The notes beneath the pieces were generated by a model. That model had not been told where the DNA came from and did no database searches. It saw only the letters and a program-made list of their open reading frames with translations. From Macrostomum hystrix (lineage: Eukaryota; Platyhelminthes; Macrostomidae), in assembly GCA_950097015.1 (NCBI GenBank), contig CATNEN010000008.1:806001-870000 (forward strand): a stretch of DNA of 64,000 bases. The letters run 5' to 3'. Below are positions 35,485 to 45,312 of the stretch, one piece after another; the stretch's first letter is position 1, and each line of letters begins with the position of its first letter. A program made the translations under genes and the position numbers.

Positions 35485-36080
35485 GCCCCAATTGGGCCAG
35501 ATAGAGCAGCCGAACAGCTCTGCCGCAGCTATCGAGCTACGCATCTGAAGGCTGCGTACGGCTGTTCGGTCCATGGACCACGGGGGAGGCGCCACACAGA
35601 ACACTCAGTTATCCCAGAAAATCGGGGGTGAGTGGCTGAGCGGTTAACGCGTTTGCCTTTCGCAGCAAGGTCCCTGAGCTCGATTTTATGGTCAGGCCAC
35701 ATTTATTTGGGGTGCAGCCACGAAGAATTGTCGTGCAATTTTCGCCCTTGGGGCGTAAACCTCCAAGGCACAGTGAAAGTGTACACTGCCTGACGATGAG
35801 AAAGTACACACGTACACTCGTACACACCTGTGTGAGCGTGTGCCTGCGTACGGTACCCGTGTGCGTGTGTGCTCAGGAGTCAACGAAATGGGCAGAATTG
35901 CCTCCTCGCTGCATGGCTGCAGGTCTACTGTCTTAAATGATGTGCCATTGCCTACAGCTCTCCCGTAATTATCTGGTCATTATTATTATTATTATTATTA
36001 CCCCAGCAAATGCTGGCACCTGTTTAACAGCTGGTGCAATTTAGAGTCAGGTGTTTTGCCAAATAGCACATTTTTCCAGT
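35485..36080 (-). mobile_element. SINE family C, copy C5, split by SINE A4
   Basis: The C element occupies 35485-35617 and resumes at about 35998-36080 (CCCCAGCAAATGCTGGCACC). Between the two parts sits a complete SINE A. TTATCCCAG at 35609-35617 and TTACCCCAG at 35998-36006 are the probable target-site duplication. Confidence 0.8.
35618..35997 (+). mobile_element. SINE family A, copy A4, nested in SINE C5
   Basis: Near full-length. The head GTGAGTGGCTGAGCGGTTAAC leads to a box B-like GAGCTCGATTTT, the family body, and a 3' tail of about seven ATT repeats. Nesting shows that A inserted after C5 was already in place. Confidence 0.88.
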
Positions 36081-37024
36081 GGTTTAAAGGTGACAGTAGA
36101 GGTGCCAAATAACACAGTAGATTAACAAAGTAGTTGCAAGTCTTGGACAGAAATTTCTTTTACTACTAAAAATGTGCAGAGAGAATTAACTTGAAACGTT
36201 TTTCCGCTTAATTTAGATTTCTATGGCTTGACTGCAGAGCATGCTACTAATATGTAGGCAGAGTGCATATCTGGGAATTGTTACAGGCTTGTAATTTAGT
36301 ACTAATGCACTTGAAGTCATTTTTATGTCTCAGTTTTTCTCCATTTTATTCTGCTATTTTTACACCAACTGTGTCCGTAAAAAAATAGAATCAGAAACTG
36401 ATAAGAGACTTCCAGGACCTTTGTGACTGGCTGACCAGGAAGTAACACTTCATTTCATATCCGTGACACTCATTTAATAGACACGCAGCACAGTTATATA
36501 TGCAGGTTATAACTGAAGTGGCTGCAAAGCCTTTATGCAATCCGAAATTTAGGCTACGTGCAGTTGAGTAGGGAATGTAAAAATACGTTTTCGAACGTTA
36601 AAAATTTCATTTTTACGGCTGCACAATTTTGGGAAAAATAGGGTATTTGAAATACCCAAAATGCTTAGTCACACAAACCAGAAACAATCCTTGAGACTGG
36701 CATCAAGGATGCGCGAGTTGTGCGTAAATGAATAAACAAAAAATTGATTTAACTAAAATTATATTTTTTTGTCCATGCGGATGTTGAGTACAGGGTCTTT
36801 TATTTACATTCTCTCGACCATATGGCTGTATGCTACGCACTTAGTGCACTGTACAGCGTTGCCACTGTACAGGACTGAGTGTGTCAGGAGAGTTTAAAAA
36901 TACATTTTCTATAAAAAGCCACCCTGTATTAGAAGTATATAGCCTCGCAACTTACAACTGCGTGCCAAATTACTTCGCCCACACAAGTGTTAGAGTTAGA
37001 CGCAGTAACAAAACAGCCTAGTGA
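36081..37024. other. Intergenic upstream of the ETS gene
   Basis: No exon, RNA gene or repeat family recognised. It presumably contains the ETS gene promoter and 5' UTR. Confidence 0.4.
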
Positions 37025-39186
37025 ATGCCAATGCCACCACTGAAGGCCGAGATCCTCGAGCTTGATGAGCCGGCTCCAGTTGCGCCCATGAAGACGGAGG
37101 TCAAGTTTTCAGCGCAGGACCTGCAGGACGCAGCTGCAGTCGCTGGCCATCTCGACTTGCCTCTGCAGTACATGGATTGTGAGTGAAAATCTCTATTGGA
37201 AGAATGCTTTTTAAGGTGTCGGGACTAAAACTCTCCTGGTACTCTTTTCCAGATTGGTCGTCGGACCAGAAGCGCAGGTGGCTAAAGTGCATGCTAGTGA
37301 AGCACATCAACTGGCACGCCATGTTGCCGAACCAAAGACAAGCAACCGGTCAACTATTGAACCAGGTGAATGAGTCACTGCTCAGCCACTCGACTGCCCC
37401 CTTGGACCGTCTAATTAGCCAGGTGGAGTCTATTCTGGCCTGCCAGTTTCTCGGTCAGTTGCTGAGAAGAGAGCTGGAGATCTGGCGGCTGGGTGAGTAA
37501 GCTGTGTACTTTGATCAGTTTACCTGGCCTGATGAATTTCAGTCTCTTTAGAAATCACCTGAATTTGGATTCGGGAATCGTTTCAATAATGATTCGGGAA
37601 TCGTCTCAATTATGATTCGGGAATCGTCTCAATTAAGATTCGTAGAATTATGATTCTACGTTAATAATAATATTTTCAGGAGGGCTGCGGGCAATGGCAC
37701 ATCATTTGGTGACACTAGACCTGCAGCCAGCGAGGAGGCAATTCTGCCCATTTCGCTGACTCCTGAGCACACATTCAGCCAGATACCGTAAGCAGGCACA
37801 CACTAAATGGGCCCTAAAAGCTTTTTTCAAGAGTTACATTCCGGATTCCGATCGACTGCTTATTAAGCTTAAAACACAGTACTACGAGTACAGCCCTAAT
37901 AATGAGAATGTCTAAGAGGAGTTTGACACGCTTATTTAAACTGCGGGTGAGACATGAGATGCAAGAATAGGCTCTGAAAGAGCAAGGCAGCATTGTGAGA
38001 GGCAGACCTCCTGCAAAACTAAAGCAGATAACCCAAGAAGAAGGAACATTGTTATCATGCATGAAGCTGCGTTGTCTCTCGCTAAACTAGAAAGCTCTCA
38101 TGCCATATAGTCAATTAAACATATATACCTACGCTCGTATTGTGCACTAACATACGCTTAGTGGATGGCGAAAATTTGGATTCAAATCTCTATTTCATTG
38201 TATTTTATTATGCGACTGCATTCTCATATAGCGGGGGTCGGCAGTCTAGGGGTGAGATGCGATCCACCAAGCTCACATTGTCCTACTATACTCTATCCTC
38301 ACTGTATCTCATCTCTCTCCTGTCTCATCTCTTCCCTGTCTTATCTCTCCTGTGTCTCATCTCTTCCCTGTCTTATCTCTCCCGTGTCTCATCTCTTCCC
38401 TGTCTTAACTCTCCCGTGTCTCATCTCTCTTATTTCTTATCTCTACCGTGCCTCATCTCTCTCCTGTCTCATCTCTCCACTGTCTTATCTCTCCCGTGTC
38501 TCATCTCTCTTATTTCTTATCTCTACCATGTCTTATCTCTTCCCTGTCTTATCTCTCCCGTGTCTCATCAATCCCGTGTCTTATCTCTCCCCTTCAAATC
38601 TCTCCATTTTTCCACATTCATTCTTGCACCTTTTTGTCTTTTCAACTGTCTCGTTAGCTCTCGAGGTATATATTTATATTAGGTTTCTAACAACTGGAAG
38701 CTCTTATCTAACCTTCTTTCCTTTTTAACAAACCCACCATTGGCAGCCGCAGAAAGTGAGTCTCGATCCTCAGACTGCAAGTCCTCAGCTCGTCAGCCGT
38801 ACTGTTCGCCATCTCCCAGCTCCGATAGCGGCAGCAACAGCAGCAGCAGCAGAGGCGGCAGCAACGGTGACCTTCTGTGGGAGCACATTGTTCGCATGCT
38901 GGAGGCGGGTCACCCTGCAGTGCGGTGGGTGTCCCGGGAGCAGGGCCTGTTTCAGTTTGTTCAGAGCAGCGCGGCGGCCAGGTCTTGGGGGGCAACTAAA
39001 AATAATCGCAATATGAGCTTCGAGAAGATGAGCAGGTCGATTCGGCAGTACTATCGGCCGAGCTCCGGTTTAATGATCAAAGTGCCAAACAAGGGCCGCC
39101 TTATGTACAAGCTAAACGTGGGGCATCCTCAAGTTCTCAAATTTCTGGCGAAGCTCAGTCTGGAAAAAAAACAACTGTTCTGTTAA
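37025..39186 (+). CDS. ETS-domain transcription factor with a divergent Pointed-like region, three exons
   Basis: Exons 37025-37178, 37253-37492 and 38747-39186 join in phase to 277 residues. Residues 51-125 (YWSSDQKRRWLKCML...LLNQVNESLL...LDRLISQVESI) have the helix pattern of a diverged Pointed/SAM domain; this is inference. Residues 132-172 are Ser-rich. The ETS domain spans about 173-256 and opens LLWEHIVRMLEAG. It carries WVSREQGLFQFV, AARSWGATKNNRNMSFEKMSRSI and RQYY. Both recognition-helix arginines that read GGA (SRSIRQYY) are kept. The order Pointed then C-terminal ETS suits the ELF3/EHF/SPDEF or ETS1 branches; I cannot assign one. Two ATGs six bases apart share the frame; the first is used. 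Confidence 0.9.
37568..37660. repeat. Three 23-bp direct repeats and an adjacent hairpin (ETS intron 2)
   Basis: GATTCGGGAATCGTCTCAAT-type units start at 37568, 37591 and 37614. They are followed by CGTAGAATTATGATTCTACG, an 8-bp perfect stem with a 4-base loop. Confidence 0.8.
37675..37806 (-). mobile_element. SINE family A fragment, copy A5 (ETS intron 2)
   Basis: Only the 3' half is present, read on the minus strand: GGGCTGCGGGCAATGGCACATC through CTGACTCCTGAGCACACATTC. The tRNA-like head is missing, as in 5'-truncated copies. Confidence 0.8.
38270..38605. repeat. 16-17-bp pyrimidine-rich minisatellite (array 4, ETS intron 2)
   Basis: Units of the type CTCATCTCTCCCGTGT and CTTATCTCTTCCCTGT. 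The array ends about 140 bp before the exon 3 acceptor. A related 16-bp array closes the window (63857-64000). Confidence 0.9.
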
Positions 39187-39453
39187 AAAACTATTAATGA
39201 AGTTGTTCTTCTTTTTATGACAGCGATTGAGCAAGAATCACTGCGACCGAGTGGTTGAATAATACCAGTGTTCAACAAGTAAAAATTGACTGAATTCCAA
39301 CCGTGCATGTAGTTTGTAAACTTGCTACTGCAGAACTATCCCTTATCTCACGTCGTGTATTTTAAGTAATCAACTTTTTTGCACATCTAAACTTCTGAGT
39401 TTCAATATAACGAGCGTACAAGATTCTGAAATCGCGAAACTCAAATATATGCC

Positions 39454-39459
39454 AATAAA
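39454..39459 (+). terminator. Candidate polyadenylation signal of the ETS gene
   Basis: AATAAA about 270 nt behind the ETS stop. A second AATAAA at 39503-39508 is equally usable. Both lie before the 17-bp array. Confidence 0.5.
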
Positions 39460-39589
39460 ATCAGTTCGAAAGATTTTTGTGTAACATCTTGTTAATATCA
39501 TTAATAAAGTGTTGTTTATGACGGCGATTGACGCTTTATACAGTTACTTGCGCTAGTAAATGTTTGGTTTTAGCCTTTTGTTTTTTTAG

Positions 39590-41408
39590 CTGAGACTTCA
39601 GGACAGCTGAGGTATCAGGACAGCTGAAGCTTCAGGACAGCTGAGGCATCAGAACAGCTGAGGTATCAGGACAGCTGAGGCTTCAGGACAGCTGAGGTAT
39701 CAGGACAGCTGAGGCTTCAGGACAGCTGAGGTATCAGGACAGCTGAGGCTTCAGGACAGCTGAGGCATCAGAACAGCTGAGGTATCAGGACAGCTGAGGC
39801 TTCAGGACAGCTGAGGCTTCAGGACAGCTGAGGTATCAGCACAGCTGAGGTATCAGAACAGCTGAGGTATCAGGACAGCTGAGGCTTCAGGACAGCTGAG
39901 GCTTCAGGACAGCTGAGGTATCAGGACAGCTGAGGCATCAGAACAGCTGAGGTATCAGGACAGCTGAGGTATCAGGACAGCTGAGGCTTCAGGACAGCTG
40001 AGGTATCAGGACAGCTGAGGCTTCAGGACAGCTGAGGCTTCAGGACAGCTGAGGTATCAGGACAGCTGAAGCATCAGAACAGCTGAGGTATCAGGACAGC
40101 TGAGGCTTCAGGACAGCTGAGGCTTCAGGACAGCTGAGGTATCAGGACAGCTGAGGCATCAGAACAGCTGAGGTATCAGGACAGCTGAGGTATCAGGACA
40201 GCTGAGGCTTCAGGACAGCTGAGGTATCAGGACAGCTGAGGTATCAGGACAGCTGAGGTATCAGGACAGCTGAGGCTTCAGGACAGCTGAGGCTTCAGGA
40301 CAGCTGAGGTATCAGGACAGCTGAGGCTTCAGGACAGCTGAGGCTTCAGGACAGCTGAGGCTTCAGGACAGCTGAGGTATCAGGACAGCTGAGGCTTCAG
40401 GACAGCTGAGGTATCAGGACAGCTGAGGCTTCAGGACAGCTGAGGTATCAGGACAGCTGAGGCTTCAGGACAGCTGAGGTATCAGGACAGCTGAAGCATC
40501 AGAACAGCTGAGGTATCAGGACAGCTGAGGCTTCAGGACAGCTGAGGTATCAGGATAGCTGAGGCTTCAGGACAGCTGAGGCTTCAGGACAGCTGAGGTA
40601 TCAGGACAGCTGAGGTATCAGGACAGCTGAGGCTTCAGGACAGCTGAGGTATCAGGACAGCTGAAGCATCAGAACAGCTGAGGTATCAGGACAGCTGAGG
40701 CTTCAGGACAGCTGAGGTATCAGGACAGCTGAGGTATCAGGACAGCTGAGGTATCAGGACAGCTGAGGTATCAGGACAGCTGAGGTATCAGGACAGCTGA
40801 GGTATCAGGACAGCTGAGGCTTCAGGACAGCTGAGGTATCAGGACAGCTGAGGTATCAGGACAGCTGAGGTATCAGGACAGCTGAGGTATCAGGACAGCT
40901 GAGGTATCAGGACAGCTGAAGCATCAGAACAGCTGAGGTATCAGGACAGCTGAGGCTTCAGGACAGCTGAGGTATCAGGACAGCTGAGGCTTCAGGACAG
41001 CTGAGGCTTCAGGACAGCTGAGGTATCAGGACAGCTGAAGCATCAGAACAGCTGAGGTATCAGGACAGCTGAGGCTTCAGGACAGCTGAGGTATCAGGAC
41101 AGCTGAGGTATCAGGACAGCTGAGGTATCAGGACAGCTGAGGTATCAGGACAGCTGAGGTATCAGGACAGCTGAGGTATCAGGACAGCTGAGGCTTCAGG
41201 ACAGCTGAGGTATCAGGACAGCTGAGGTATCAGGACAGCTGAGGTATCAGGACAGCTGAGGTATCAGGACAGCTGAGGTATCAGGACAGCTGAGGTATCA
41301 GGACAGCTGAGGTATCAGGACAGCTGAGGTATCAGGACAGCTGAGGTATCAGGACAGCTGAGGTATCAGGACAGCTGAGGTATCAGGACAGCTGAGGTAT
41401 CAGGACAG
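39590..41408. repeat. 17-bp minisatellite with a CAGCTG E-box in each unit (array 5)
   Basis: About 107 units of AGGACAGCTGAGGTATC, alternating with AGGACAGCTGAGGCTTC and a rarer GAAGCATCAGAACAGCTG form. Nearly every unit keeps the palindrome CAGCTG, a bHLH E-box core. The last stretch (41110-41405) is almost homogeneous, pointing to recent expansion there. It ends 330 bp upstream of a TATA box. Confidence 0.96.
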
Positions 41409-41738
41409 TGGTTTCTGCATAAAAGTTTCGTTTAGTTCCGCTAATCGTGTGCAGCTCAGTCGAAAATATTTCAGTGACGAATAAAAGAGGCAGGTGGTGC
41501 TCACTCTGATAGTTCCAATGTCCTATATTTTAGAGTTTGGAGTTTGACTATGTGAGCAGCAACAAAAACTCCACGAATTGGTCTGGAAACTGTCCCGACA
41601 TCGAAATTTGAATAAGATTGATGAAGAAGATGAGCAGAGCAGAGCAGTCTGTTAGTTCGGATTTGGACTGACTGTCGGACACAAAATAAAAACTGGGGCA
41701 AGTCGCTCTGATTTGTTTCGCATTGATAATTAGACGCC

Positions 41739-41746
41739 TATATAAG
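41739..41746 (+). promoter_or_regulatory. TATA box and 5' non-coding exon of the small secreted protein gene
   Basis: TATATAAG at 41739-41746 is followed about 25 bp later by an initiator-like TCAGTC. A donor AAGT|GTAAGT lies at 41864, and a strong acceptor (CTCCCTGTACCATGTCAG) ends at 42191, 11 bp before the start codon used here. The intron contains SINE C6. Predicted by eye; no transcript evidence. Confidence 0.45.
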
Positions 41747-41869
41747 CGTCCTGTTGGCTATATCAGTCGATGCTTAATTTGCTTTCTGAGTAAATCTCTG
41801 CTTGGACCGCTAATCTAAGCAAGACTCCTTATCTACGAGTATATTCACGTTTGGTGGAGAAGTGTAAGT

Positions 41870-42065
41870 ATTCGCAGGCGCAGCTTCTGAAAGCTGCGTA
41901 CAGCTGTTCAGTCCATGGACTGTGGGGGGGCGCCTGACCCTCCCTCAGTTACCCCAACTAACGCTGGCACCCATTTAACAGGATATTGTTACAGTGGAGT
42001 CGGGAGTCAAACCCAATCCCACCTTCAAGTCGTGAGTCCGACGCTCTATCTACTATATCTGCTAT
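41870..42065 (-). mobile_element. SINE family C, copy C6
   Basis: Minus-strand copy. The plus strand reads GCAGCTTCTGAAAGCTGCGTA, CAGCTGTTCAGTCCATGGACTG, then GGGAGTCAAACCCAATCCCACC and CTTCAAGTCGTGAGTCC at the tRNA-like end. It sits in the predicted 5' UTR intron of the secreted protein gene. Confidence 0.78.
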
Positions 42066-42202
42066 TTGTACAGCCCCCACTTTCTTATATATGGCTCATC
42101 AGGTATCATTTCTATCATGCATGGACTGTTAAATCTCAATTCCTTTGTATACGAAAATTGTAAACAGTCCTGTCTCCCTGTACCATGTCAGAGTTAACAG
42201 CA

Positions 42203-42466
42203 ATGCGCCTGAACCTAATCTGCCTGGCTATTCCTGTCGTGGCCTCTTTAATCTCCGCTGCCAGCATCAACGAGCAGCCCTCCGCAATGTACCTGGCCTG
42301 CCTGGAGGAAAAGTTCGGTACAGATTGCGACTTTGATTACGACTGTGAGTGCGGCAAATTGCAGCCGAATTACAGCTGCCTACTAACAATGACCGGCAGG
42401 CGGCAGTGCACTATTGACTTCAGCGAGGCTAACAGACAAGAGTACATGCATGACTCACTGTGGTGA
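42203..42466 (+). CDS. Small secreted six-cysteine protein, function unknown
   Basis: An 87-residue protein beginning MRLNLICLAIPVVASLISAAS, a typical cleavable signal peptide. The mature part is about 66 residues, acidic and Tyr/Asp-containing, with six cysteines in LACLEE, GTDCDF, DYDCEC, YSCLL and RRQC, so three disulfides are possible. It ends EYMHDSLW. A frame-matched ATG at 42185 would add six residues. The acceptor-like CAG ending at 42191 falls between the two ATGs, so the downstream one is preferred. I recognise no family; a secreted peptide, adhesive or immune-type role would be guesswork. AATAAA follows 170 nt after the stop. Confidence 0.7.
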   Translation: MRLNLICLAIPVVASLISAASINEQPSAMYLACLEEKFGTDCDFDYDCECGKLQPNYSCLLTMTGRRQCTIDFSEANRQEYMHDSLW

Positions 42467-42638
42467 TTGCTGCGCTCGTGTGATTACAGACCGTACTATA
42501 GACTAACTACATTTACAGGTGACAATTAAGACATGAAATACACACTCGTATATGGACAATCACAGAAAAATACTTTGAGTTCCAAGTAAAAACTAAAGCT
42601 CTCCGAATATGTGTAGTTTTTTTCTCGTAATTAACTTT

Positions 42639-42644
42639 AATAAA
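42639..42644 (+). terminator. Polyadenylation signal of the small secreted protein gene
   Basis: AATAAA about 170 nt behind the stop codon at 42466, in an AT-rich context. Confidence 0.55.
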
Positions 42645-45273
42645 TTCGTTACATTTTGTTCTGCGCAAAACGTTGGCAGGTTTTCAGTTTTCTGATATAC
42701 CTCGTATTGTGTGTAAAACTGCACTGTATAAAATTTATACTGTAGGACGAATTCGCCTACATGACGTAGCTCTCATGCTCAGTTTTTCTGAAACTCTTAA
42801 ACAGAGCGAGTCCAAATCTCATGGAAACAGTTTGTCGCCTTAAGTTAGACACTAATTAGCTCCCCGTCACTTCAGTTGACTAAACAGTGCCATTGGTACT
42901 CAGCAATAGCTGAGCCTGTTCTACTGGTCTGTACTAATCTCGGACTCAACAGGGTTATGTTTATACGAGCCCGCAACTTCTTTTCTACATATTAGTTATT
43001 ATTTACATAAAAATACTTGTACACAGAAAAATTAGCGAGTAATAAATAATAAATTAGCGAACAAACTGGTTGGCGTAGCAGCGAGCATCGGCCTGGTTTC
43101 AACACGAAGAAGACCATCGTTTCTATGAGTGCCGGGCGACAATGTGATCGCAGTTTCTGCCGTGGCGCTGATGGCAGGCAACGGAGCTTCCGCGCTGTCT
43201 GCAGTTTTATAGTCTATCTCGGCGGTATATATATGGTTCCTGCAAACGTCTGCTAAGATCAGCGACGATGCCGCGGGCTCGTCTAGGCTACCTCTTGTTC
43301 TGTGAGGGCTGTCCTGCAGTCCGACATCCTATAGTTACCTGATCAGTGACAGACACTCTTTAAGCTGCATGGCCTGCTGCGTACAGCCTTTAAGATCAGC
43401 GAAGATCGAGCGAGTTGCTACACTGCACGTACAATATCGCCGCGCAGCTATAGCCGGCCTCGCATCACCTAGCGCCTAGCACTTACATCACGTGTGGCAG
43501 GCAGCATCACATGTGGTCACTGGCCAAATCATCGAAGCCAGCGCAGCTACTGATTCTACTCCGTGTTTAATATTTGAAGTTTTTTTATTGCTTTTGCGAT
43601 AAGAAATGTTAAGCTGCATATTCGTTTTTAGCTTTCTTAAGGGTCAGTTTTTAGTAACTGACGCGTTTTAGATGATCAATTAATAAATTAACTATTTATT
43701 TACCTTAAATGCATTCGCGTTTTTCTGAAACTTATACACTCTACATCTTATTTATATTGATTATCGTTTGTTCATTACCATATTACATTACAATACATGC
43801 ACAAAAACATTGAATACACGACCAAAATATGATTTCATGCTAAAAAAGTAATCACAATATAACTAACAAGCTAAGTAGCTAGTTTAAGCATGCTATAAAG
43901 CATACAATGCACCTGTTTTAACTACTTGCTTTTAATTGCGTAAATTTAATTTACTTTGTCGCAAGTGAGAGCCCATTGAAACAAATTATAATACTGCGAT
44001 TACCTGAAAGGGTTTTAAAATTCACAATATAATGTGTTTTTTGTGCTAGTAATTTGCTTATTCTAATTAAAGATGATAAAAAACGTTTTTTGACAATGAA
44101 ACTCTCTGAAAAGCGAAAAGTAAGTACTATTTTAAGAAGTTAATCAAGAGGGCATTTTTAGATAAACTGAGCCGAACTTAAATCTAAATCGCCAGCTTTT
44201 AGTTATCGTGCCGTTTTATACCTATTGATTTAAGGTTATATGTTCGAGAGTTCGTTTTATAATATGTTAGATGCTTATCTTATAATATATATTTTACAGT
44301 TCAAATGGTTTCTGGCGTTTAACTGATAGACTGACAAGACTGTCAGACTTCCTATTTTAGAAAAATATTGTGACTATATCACAGTTATTGCATAATTTCT
44401 ACTTTTTAGTTTTGCACTGACCACCCAAATTATTACACCAAAGTCGAGTAAACTTTCTGTTCCTGTTCTGGTAGTGGAACAGCTGTGTTATATAATCTGT
44501 CCTATTATCAATGTCCTAATGGCTAATGTATGTGTATATCAAACACATGCATTCGCTTTTTCGCATAAAAAAATGTAAACTCTTTTAAAAATGGTCAGAC
44601 TTTTTGCCAATGCCCTATAATATTTTTATTATAATTGGATTTGCTCACTTATAATATATTCGCATACTTTTTTACATTTTCCAACTGTTAAATGATTTAT
44701 TTCTGAATAAAACAGCAGTAAATAACTCATTTTGAACTTTGGTCACCTTATAATTAGGCCCTATCTATTATTTCATGCTTAATACTAAGTTGGCTTTATA
44801 ACTGAGAATGGATATCTTGTCTTCATAAAAGCTGCCTATTTTTTCTATTTTCTAATAAAAACTTGTATTGCAAAATCTTTGCTATCATTCCTATTTCAAT
44901 TATAATAAAACCCTTTTAATTCAATAGTATAAATGAATAGCTGGTGATATAATTATAGTGCCCATGCTTCTGGTCTCCTGAAATTCATTTCTAGTTTTAG
45001 AAAAGGGTTAAAGCACATCTCTTTTAAAAGACATCACAAAATAAATAAGTAATGATTATTCAATTTATAGTCATGTTGTGAATGTCAATGCAGCTATTAT
45101 TAATTTATCAACTAAACCCTAGCAAATTTATTATTCAAGGAGCAGTAATGTGCCAAATACAATACAGAACAAACAATTTACACAACAAACAAAACAATTA
45201 TTTTATATATATTCTGGTTTGGGATGCACGTTTGCAAAATGCCAACTGCTACCACCTAACCTTTTTCTTGCAG
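42645..45273. other. Mostly AT-rich intergenic region upstream of PARG copy 1
   Basis: No gene recognised. A GC-richer patch at about 43060-43560 has no convincing frame. At the end, CTAACCTTTTTCTTGCAG (to 45273) is a strong 3' splice acceptor. It implies a 5' UTR intron or a trans-splicing site 39 nt before the PARG start codon. Confidence 0.45.
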
Positions 45274-45312
45274 TTCATCTTCCAAGCGTTGTTCTGAGGC
45301 TATTTCATTCTA

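Noticed and set aside
38140-38728. 180- and 187-residue Leu/Ser-rich frames resembling membrane proteins
   Set aside because: They translate the CTCATCTC minisatellite inside ETS intron 2.
42203-42466. Calling the six-cysteine secreted protein a toxin or defensin
   Set aside because: Cysteine spacing matches no pattern I can name with confidence, and nothing in the context supports either role.
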